DNA of 64,000 nucleotides from the NCBI RefSeq assembly GCF_044803115.1, contig NZ_CP085224.1:4030001-4094000 (forward strand), read 5' to 3'. The position numbers were made by a program, and so were the translations under genes. Positions 58,562 through 64,000 of the stretch are shown in pieces. This DNA is from Caenispirillum salinarum_A (lineage in GTDB: Bacteria; Pseudomonadota; Alphaproteobacteria; Rhodospirillales; Rhodospirillaceae). Each line of letters opens with the position of its first letter. The stretch's first letter is position 1. A model generated the notes under the pieces. That model saw only the letters and a program-made list of their open reading frames with translations. It had not been told where the DNA came from and did not search any database.

Positions 58562-59293
58562 TCAGACGCCGCGTGCGTGGGCGTGCAGATCCCAGTCCTC
58601 GCGCCGTTCCTTGCACAGGACGGTGACGCGGGTGGGCTGGTCGAACAGCCAGCCGTCGCCCTCGTCGGTGCGCCGGCCCAGATCCTCGAAGCGGCGGCGC
58701 AGGTCGGTCTCGCGGGCGTCGAAGCGGGCCTCGCGCTCGGTGTTGGCCGAAACGATGCGATCGCGGAAGGCCTCGAAGCTTGCCATCCGCACTACGTGGA
58801 TGAACACCGTCTCGCGCTCCACATGCAGGCCGACACGATGGGCGTCGTGCAGGGCCCGCCACGCCTTGGCGCGCACCTCGCGCTCGTCGTCGACCGCCTT
58901 GCACAGGTCGTAGAACGGCCCCTGGGCCAACGGCTCCGAGCAGTACACCCGGCCGCCGGAGCGCAGGACGCGGGCGGCCTCGGCCATGGCGGTGTCCATG
59001 TGTTCGGGCGGAACATGGTGCAGGCTGTTGAAGAACACCACGGCGTCCATGGTTCCGGCCAGCACCGGCAGGGCCTCGGCCACGCCGTCGATGATGGCGA
59101 CGCCGTCCACCGGCTCGGCCGCGCGCGCCTTGTCGAGCTGGCGCGGGCTGCACTCGACGCCGATGACGCGGGCGGCGCCGGCGCGGCGGACGGCGCGTGC
59201 CAGGCCACCGTCGCCGCAGCCGACGTCGACCACGGCGCGGTCCTCCAGCTCCAGGGACTCAAAAAGAACGTCGCGGCTGTTCTTGTATTCCAT
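58562..59293 (-). CDS. Class I SAM-dependent methyltransferase
   Basis: A 243-residue protein. Motif I is VVDVGCGDGGLARAVRRAG, with VIGVECSPRQL for the second acidic strand and VVFFNSLHHVPPEHM and LRSGGRVYCSEPL for the later motifs, as in UbiE/Methyltransf_11 enzymes. The C-terminal ~100 residues are charged and helical (REARFDARETDLRRRF). The ATG at 59293 is preferred to a GTG eight codons earlier with no ribosome site. The substrate is unknown. Confidence 0.85.
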   Translation of the reverse strand: MEYKNSRDVLFESLELEDRAVVDVGCGDGGLARAVRRAGAARVIGVECSPRQLDKARAAEPVDGVAIIDGVAEALPVLAGTMDAVVFFNSLHHVPPEHMDTAMAEAARVLRSGGRVYCSEPLAQGPFYDLCKAVDDEREVRAKAWRALHDAHRVGLHVERETVFIHVVRMASFEAFRDRIVSANTEREARFDARETDLRRRFEDLGRRTDEGDGWLFDQPTRVTVLCKERREDWDLHAHARGV

Positions 59294-59382
59294 GGCTTCA
59301 CCAGACTGTCCGGACACGGCGGGCGCGGGCCGGGACGGGCCGCCGCCAAACCCTCATGATGCGCCGAAACGGCGCCCGGATG

Positions 59383-60234
59383 CTAGAAAAGTTCAGGCCG
59401 TTCCGGCCGGTAGGAGACCTTGTTCGCGCGCTCGAAGGCGTTGACGTAGGCCACCAGCTCGCGCCGGCGGTCCATGGCCGCCTGCACCTGGGCCGGAGTG
59501 ATCGGCGGGCCCGAGATGCGGTTTTCCTCCACCATGGCCTTGATGCGCTCCAGGAACATGCGCACGTTCACAGCCTCGATCAGGTCGGCGCAGAAGTGGA
59601 TGAAGGTGTCGTAGCGCACGTTCTTCTTGGGCTTGGGCGGGTGGTGTACCGACACCGCGAACGAGCCCGTGCGTCCGCCCCGGCGCTCCAGGATGGCGGC
59701 GCGGTGGTAGCTGGAAAAGGGCGTGAAGACGACGGCCGTCTGGCTGTCGTGCTGCACCACGAACTCCTCGTCGCGGCCGAACAGGGTCTGGCTGACGCGG
59801 CGCACCAGTTGCTCGTTGATGTCGCCGCCCTGGGCCAGCGCCTCCAGCGCGTCGATGTGGCGCGAGGTGTTGGTGGAGAACAGCGTGTTGCCCGCGTGGT
59901 GCAGCGACACCCAGCTTTCCGGCACGAACTTGCGCTCGTACGAGGACTGGCGGTTCTCCCACTTCTCGGCCCAGTCGACCGCGTCGTCCTTGCGGAAGAC
60001 CATGGGATTGCGGGTGAAGGTCTCCACCACCATGGCGGCGCAGCGCAGGGTGGAGGGGATGTTCTGGCCGCGCACCACCACCGTCTCGGTCACATCGGGC
60101 GCCTTCAGCGTCATGGCGATGCGGTTGGAGCGAATGGACATCGCCGCCGCGTTCCCCTCCGACCCGGCGTCGAAGGAGAAACTGTGGACGGTGGTCTTTT
60201 CACGGAACAGCGTGATGCCGGTGACGGAGGCCAT
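59383..60234 (-). CDS. Conserved hypothetical protein, 283 residues
   Basis: I do not recognise this family. It is a soluble protein with mixed alpha/beta character: TTVHSFSFDAGSEGNAAAMS, FTPFSSYHRAAILERRGGR and YDTFIHFCADLIEAVNVRMF. A histidine/lysine-rich middle (SVHHPPKPKKN) and a C-terminal helical stretch (QVQAAMDRRRELVAYVNAFE) are visible. No signal peptide or membrane helix. It is divergent from the disrupted YdcF gene, whose original start lies 85 bases away, so it is probably a host gene of the ordinary chromosome. Confidence 0.6.
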   Translation of the reverse strand: MASVTGITLFREKTTVHSFSFDAGSEGNAAAMSIRSNRIAMTLKAPDVTETVVVRGQNIPSTLRCAAMVVETFTRNPMVFRKDDAVDWAEKWENRQSSYERKFVPESWVSLHHAGNTLFSTNTSRHIDALEALAQGGDINEQLVRRVSQTLFGRDEEFVVQHDSQTAVVFTPFSSYHRAAILERRGGRTGSFAVSVHHPPKPKKNVRYDTFIHFCADLIEAVNVRMFLERIKAMVEENRISGPPITPAQVQAAMDRRRELVAYVNAFERANKVSYRPERPELF

Positions 60235-60318
60235 CTCTTGGCTCGAACGACTTTATACTGCGGCCGGACGCGACCGGGGTTGCGAGGCGAGCGCCGATCA
60301 TGGAGGCTCTACTACCAA

Positions 60319-60344
60319 ATGTCCATGACTGATGCGCCCCCTAA
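60319..60344 (+). pseudogene. 5' fragment of a YdcF-family gene cut by an IS element
   Basis: The eight complete codons from the ATG at 60319 (ATG TCC ATG ACT GAT ...), with GGAGG 12 bases upstream, read up to the left target-site copy CTAA. Removing the IS element and one CTAA joins this fragment in frame to the YdcF-type remainder that starts at 61661. Confidence 0.75.
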
Positions 60345-61660
60345 CAGGCTGCGGAAAAACCGGCTTTTACGGCCCCCTTTCCCCAACTGAGCGGCGAAAG
60401 TCGCGCTTCAGAAGGGGCCACGAGGCGGCCGTAGCGGCCGGTTTGGCCGGACCTGCCCGTTTGCGGACAGGCTCCGGCCAACGTCAGGCCGCCGCCATCA
60501 GCTTGGGCAGCCTTGTCAGGTTATAGGCGGCGGCGGTCAAGGTGAACATCCAGCCGACGCGATCTTTGCCACGGTGGCGGGTCTTGCGCAGGACGCCCGT
60601 GGTCTTCATCCAGCCGAAGATCTCCTCGATCCGCTTGCGCACCCGAAGGCTGACAGCGTAGCCGGCATGGCGCGTGGTGCGGCCGTCAATGCTGCTCTTT
60701 CGCCGCTTTCCCGTCTTCGTGACATGGTCGTTCCGCGCGATGTGCGGCGTGACCTTGCGGGTCCGCAAATCCCGGATGAAGCCCGCCACGTCGTAGCCCT
60801 TGTCGGCCCCCAGCGTCACGCGGCGGTTACCGTGGCGGCCGTCTTCCAGCAGGGCCAGCGCCGCCTCGCGTTCGGCGGTGCCGGTGGCGTGGGTGAGGGC
60901 CGCGCCGACAACCAGGCCGTTGCGGTTCTCCATGAGCACATGGCCCAGATAGGCCATCTGCGACGACTGGCCGTTGCCCTTGCGGAAGAGCCGGGCGTCG
61001 GGATCGGTGGTCGAGGCATGCGTCTCGTTGGACCGCTTCTCGCCCCGGAAATTCCGCTCGCTGTTGCGTCCGCCGCCGGAGGTATCGTCGTCGTCCCCAC
61101 CCTTGGGCCGGAAGCTCTTCATCGACGCCCACGCCTCGATCATCGTGCCGTCGACAGAGAAGTGATCGTCCGACAGCAGGTCACGCCCCCGCGCCTGGCC
61201 GACCACGGCGGCCAGGAACTTTGCGGCCACATCGCCGCGCAAGAGGCGGTCCCGGTTCTTGGTGAAGACCGTTACATCCCAGATGGCGGCGTCCATCGAC
61301 AGCCCGACAAACCAGCGGAAGAGCAGGTTGTAGTCCATCTGCTCCATCAGTTGGCGTTCGGAGCGAATGGAATAGAAAGCCTGCAACAGCAGGGCGCGCA
61401 GCAGCTTCTCCGGCGGGATGGACGGCCGCCCGACCTTCGAGTAGAGCCCCTCGAACTCTGGCGACAGGACCTCAAGCGCTTCGTCGGTGATGGCGCGGAT
61501 GGCCCGCAGCGGATGATCGGGCGGCACCCGCGCCTCGCAACTCACGTACGAAAAGAGCCCTTCCGTCTGCTGGTCCTGACCGCGCATCGCGTCCTTCCAA
61601 GTGCATCAAGAGGATCGAATCACGCCGCCGTCCCGGACGGAAGGGTTTTTCCGCAGCCTG
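60345..61660 (-). mobile_element. IS5-family insertion sequence, complete (1,316 bp)
   Basis: Terminal inverted repeats of 17 bp (CAGGCTGCGGAAAAACC at 60345-60361, reversed at 61644-61660) enclose one transposase gene on the minus strand. The 4-bp target duplication CTAA stands at 60341-60344 and at 61661-61664. The perfect ends and duplication show a recent, intact insertion into the 5' end of a YdcF-family gene. Confidence 0.93.
60484..61587 (-). CDS. IS5 family transposase (DDE)
   Basis: A 367-residue DDE transposase. The N-terminal domain (LRAIRAITDEALEVLSPEFE, then SIPPEKLLRALLLQAFYSIR) is the IS5 DUF772-type block. The catalytic acids are in HFSVDGTMIEAW, VTLGADKGYD and RKRIEEIFGWMKT, the last a YREK-like signature variant. 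A charged insertion (GGDDDDTSGGGRNSERN) lies between the first two acids. The frame is intact. Confidence 0.93.
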   Translation of the reverse strand: MRGQDQQTEGLFSYVSCEARVPPDHPLRAIRAITDEALEVLSPEFEGLYSKVGRPSIPPEKLLRALLLQAFYSIRSERQLMEQMDYNLLFRWFVGLSMDAAIWDVTVFTKNRDRLLRGDVAAKFLAAVVGQARGRDLLSDDHFSVDGTMIEAWASMKSFRPKGGDDDDTSGGGRNSERNFRGEKRSNETHASTTDPDARLFRKGNGQSSQMAYLGHVLMENRNGLVVGAALTHATGTAEREAALALLEDGRHGNRRVTLGADKGYDVAGFIRDLRTRKVTPHIARNDHVTKTGKRRKSSIDGRTTRHAGYAVSLRVRKRIEEIFGWMKTTGVLRKTRHRGKDRVGWMFTLTAAAYNLTRLPKLMAAA

Positions 61661-62208
61661 CTAACCCCGTTTCCCTTGGGGATTTTCCGACGGCCGACGT
61701 GATCGTGGTGCTGGGCGCCGCCGTGCGGCCCGATGGAACGCCCTCGCCGGCTCTGCTGCGCCGCGCCGACCACGCGAGCGCCCTGTGGCGGGCGGGCCGC
61801 GCGCCGGTGGTGCTGGCCAGCGGCGGACAGACGGCCGGGCCGGCCGACGCGCCGACGGAAGCGCACCTCATCGCCATGCACCTGACCGCCGACCACGGCC
61901 TTCCGCCCTCGGCCGTGCTGCGCGAGGACAGGGCCCGCAACACCCTTGAGAACGCCGCCTTCTGCCTGACGGAGATGGACCGGCGCGGCTGGCGCTCCGC
62001 CCTGGTGGTGACCGACGGGCCGCACATGCCGCGGGCGTTGTGGTGCTTTCGCGCCCTGGCCCGGCGGCGGCGGATGGCGGTGACGCTCTGCCCCGCTCCG
62101 GCACCTGCACCGGGCCGTTTCGGCCCGGGCTGGTGGGCGGCGGTGGCCTGGGAGGCGGCGGCCCTGCCCCTCTACGCCTGGCGCCTGTGGCGGGCGCGCG
62201 GCGGATAG
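61661..62208 (+). pseudogene. YdcF-family (DUF218) protein, 3' part displaced by the IS element
   Basis: The open frame codes for a DUF218 domain: TADVIVVLGAAVRPDGTPSP, PVVLASGGQTAG, PPSAVLREDRARNTLENAAF and WRSALVVTDGPHMPRA. It lacks its own start, since the ATG is left at 60319 beyond the IS element. The GTG codons in DVIVVLG could give a slightly shortened product, so partial function is possible. YdcF-like proteins have been tied to envelope and cell-wall metabolism, but the role is unknown. The last hydrophobic segment (AAVAWEAAALPLYAWRLW) suggests membrane contact. Confidence 0.75.
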
Positions 62209-62280
62209 CTTGCGCGGGCGTTGTGGATGCGGGCAAGATCGCCCGCCCCGGACCCAGACACCGCGCGAGGACCCTCCGCC

Positions 62281-63507
62281 ATGACCGCCGCCGACCCCGC
62301 CGCCACGTCGTCGCCGCGCCCGCTGGAAGGCGTGCGCGTGCTGGACTGCGCCACCTTCATCGCCGCGCCCTACACCGCTGCGATCCTGGCGGAGTTCGGG
62401 GCCGAGGTCATCAAGGTGGAGCAGCCCGGCGCCGGCGATCCCTTCCGCCGCTTCGGCACCATGACCGAGCGTGGCGACAGCCTCGCCTGGCTGTCCGAGG
62501 CCCGCAACAAGCGTTCCGTGACGCTCAACCTGCGCGACCCCAAGGGGGCCAAGCTGTTCCGCCAGATGGCGCGCGAGGCCGACGTGGTGTGCGAAAATTT
62601 CCGCCCCGGCACCATGGAAAAGTGGGGCCTGGGGTGGGAGGACCTGCGCGCCGTCAACCCCCGGCTGGTGATGCTGCGCGTCACCGGCTACGGCCAGGAC
62701 GGGCCGTACGCCCAGCGCCCCGGCTTCGCCCGCATCGCCCATGCCGTAGGCGGGCTGACCCACCTGGCCGGCATGCCCGACGGGCCGCCGGTGACGCCGG
62801 GCTCGACGTCGCTTGGGGACTACATGACGGGGCTCTACGGCGCCGTTAGCGTGCTGGTGGCGCTGCGGCACGCACAGGCGGCCGGGCACGGCCAGATGAT
62901 CGACATCGGCCTCTACGAAAGCGTCTTCCGCGTGCTCGACGAACTCGCCCCGCGCTACGCCTGGGAGGGCACGGTGCGCGGGCCCGAAGGCGTGGCGACG
63001 CTGAACGCCTGCCCGCACGGCCATTTCGAATGCGCCGACGGCGCATGGGTCGCCATCGCCTGCACCAACGACAAGATGTTCGCCCGCCTCGCCAAGGCCA
63101 TGAAGCGCCCCGACCTGGGCGAACGCTTCGCCGCCGTCGCCGACCGCCTGGCCCACCGCGAGGAAGTGGAGGGCGCCGTCACCGCCTGGACCCGCACCCA
63201 CACCCGCGCCGCCGTCATGGAGGCGTGCCTGGCGGAAGAGGTGCCGGCGGGCAGCATCAACACCATCGCCGACATCTTCGAAGACCCCCACTTCGCCGCG
63301 CGCGGCAACCTTCATCGCGTGGTGGAGGCGAGCTTAGGCGGCCGCGAGGTGGTGGTGCCCAACGTGGTCCCCCGCCTCTCCGACACGCCCGGCCGGGTGG
63401 AGCGCCTGGGGCCGGAACTGGGGGAAGGCAACGCCGAAATCTACGGCAAGCTCTGCGGCCTGACCGACGAGGAACTGGCGATGTATCGGAAGAAGGGGGT
63501 GATCTGA
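62281..63507 (+). CDS. Class III CoA-transferase (CaiB/BaiF family)
   Basis: A 408-residue family III CoA-transferase, which moves CoA between carboxylic acids such as formyl/oxalyl, carnitine or succinyl thioesters. The catalytic aspartate is D180 in TSLGDYMTG. Other markers are LEGVRVLDCATFIAAPY, VENFRPG-like CENFRPGTMEKWGL, and CPHGHFECADGAWVAIACTN in the second domain. GAGGA precedes the ATG at 62281. It stands alone, so the substrate pair is not clear. Confidence 0.88.
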   Translation: MTAADPAATSSPRPLEGVRVLDCATFIAAPYTAAILAEFGAEVIKVEQPGAGDPFRRFGTMTERGDSLAWLSEARNKRSVTLNLRDPKGAKLFRQMAREADVVCENFRPGTMEKWGLGWEDLRAVNPRLVMLRVTGYGQDGPYAQRPGFARIAHAVGGLTHLAGMPDGPPVTPGSTSLGDYMTGLYGAVSVLVALRHAQAAGHGQMIDIGLYESVFRVLDELAPRYAWEGTVRGPEGVATLNACPHGHFECADGAWVAIACTNDKMFARLAKAMKRPDLGERFAAVADRLAHREEVEGAVTAWTRTHTRAAVMEACLAEEVPAGSINTIADIFEDPHFAARGNLHRVVEASLGGREVVVPNVVPRLSDTPGRVERLGPELGEGNAEIYGKLCGLTDEELAMYRKKGVI

Positions 63508-63611
63508 GGGGCTTGGGTCGTCTGGCCCACGACCTTCGTCTGGTTGCGACCGGCGGCCTCTGCCCGTAATAAACGAAGGGCGATGCGCGAGGACGGACAG
63601 GGCGAGGCGAG

Positions 63612-64000
63612 ATGATTCTGAAGGAGTTGGACGATGTGCCGGCCGCCGACCGGTTTTCGCTGGCGGGGCACAGGGCGGAGAAGGACCTGGCGTTCTATCT
63701 GAAGCGCGGGTTCGGCCGGGACAGGAAGATCCACGTCCTGAACGGCGTCAGGATTGAGCACGACGACGATGCGGCCCAGATCGACCACCTGATCCTTCAC
63801 CCCTACGGCTTCATCATCGTCGAGAGCAAGAGCGTCCATGACACGGTCCACATCGACCGTCACGGCCACTGGAGCCGGACGTTCAAGGGGCAGCGCAAGG
63901 GCATGGGATCGCCGATTCTCCAGGCGGAACGGCAGGTGGACTTCCTCAAGACCGTTTTCGACGATCGGAAGGAAGAGGTGATCGGCACGCTGTTCGGCAT
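63612..64000 (+). CDS. NERD-domain protein, N-terminal part
   Basis: The frame from the ATG at 63612 stays open to the right edge of the window. It gives ~129 residues with the NERD (nuclease-related) domain: KDLAFYLKRGFG, then AQIDHLILHPYGFIIVESKS, where the acidic and lysine residues resemble the active site of restriction-type nucleases. AGGCGAG precedes the start. NERD proteins occur alone or joined to helicase, kinase or topoisomerase-zinc-finger domains; what follows here is outside the window. Confidence 0.75.
   Translation, partial: MILKELDDVPAADRFSLAGHRAEKDLAFYLKRGFGRDRKIHVLNGVRIEHDDDAAQIDHLILHPYGFIIVESKSVHDTVHIDRHGHWSRTFKGQRKGMGSPILQAERQVDFLKTVFDDRKEEVIGTLFG

Noticed and set aside
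1..64000. tRNA and rRNA genes
   Set aside because: I looked for T-arm signatures such as GGTTCGA in the spacers and for rRNA-like runs and saw none I could support.

Overview
The window is GC-rich (about two-thirds GC by eye) and reads as chromosomal DNA of an alphaproteobacterium, probably a member of the Rhodospirillales or a relative. The reasons are a CcrM-type GANTC methyltransferase, the psd-pssA pair, a class II cytochrome c', Tad-like minor pilins, a TRAP transporter, and the codon usage throughout. No rRNA, tRNA or CRISPR was recognised. Both window ends cut a gene: a TRAP permease on the left and a NERD-domain gene on the right.

Layout. 1-5.2 kb: a sugar-acid operon with TRAP permease end, dgoD, an IlvD/Edd-like dehydratase, the KDPGal aldolase and dgoK, a DeLey-Doudoroff route for galactonate. 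5.2-7 kb: M48 lipoprotein protease, a DUF4174 protein and greB. 7.2-9.5 kb: three TadG/TadE-like proteins. 9.5-9.7 kb: a 175-bp element with long inverted ends. 9.7-14.8 kb: an arsenic operon (fused ArsR-ArsC, ACR3, GAPDH, ArsJ) followed by an SDR. 14.9-18.3 kb: PRC-barrel protein, small proteins, an MgtC-family protein and an SDR. 18.3-24.4 kb: a probable specialised biosynthetic cluster (CDP-alcohol phosphotransferase, MDR dehydrogenase, a PTPS/QueD homologue without the usual catalytic residues, GT4 glycosyltransferase, methyltransferase, UPF0104 membrane protein, RibD-type reductase). 24.7-35.6 kb: mostly housekeeping genes: CPA2 antiporter, rnhB, ccrM with a dense GANTC cluster in front of it, pssA, psd, a DUF3108 protein, an esterase, a DUF2076 protein, icd and a LOG-family protein. 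35.9-40.6 kb: cytochrome c', an IS110 element, cytochrome b561, a membrane protein and a LysM protein.

40.8-58.2 kb, all on the minus strand, is the most unusual region. It encodes a ~2,700-residue surface protein (LEPR motif, DUF4347, about 15 cadherin-like repeats), a TolC-type outer-membrane lipoprotein, an RND/HlyD adaptor, an inner-membrane adaptor with a cytosolic GAF-like domain, and a polytopic M50 (HELGH) protein fused to an HlyD-like adaptor domain. No ABC transporter gene is present. Upstream on the same strand are a GNAT acetyltransferase and three paralogous phage tail-collar (MdpB-like) proteins. The set looks like a dedicated export and assembly system for a giant adhesin in which the M50-HlyD protein takes the place usually held by an ABC exporter.

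58.5-64 kb: methyltransferase, a conserved hypothetical, an IS5-family element (1,316 bp, CTAA duplication) inserted after the eighth complete codon of a YdcF-family gene, a class III CoA-transferase and the NERD gene.
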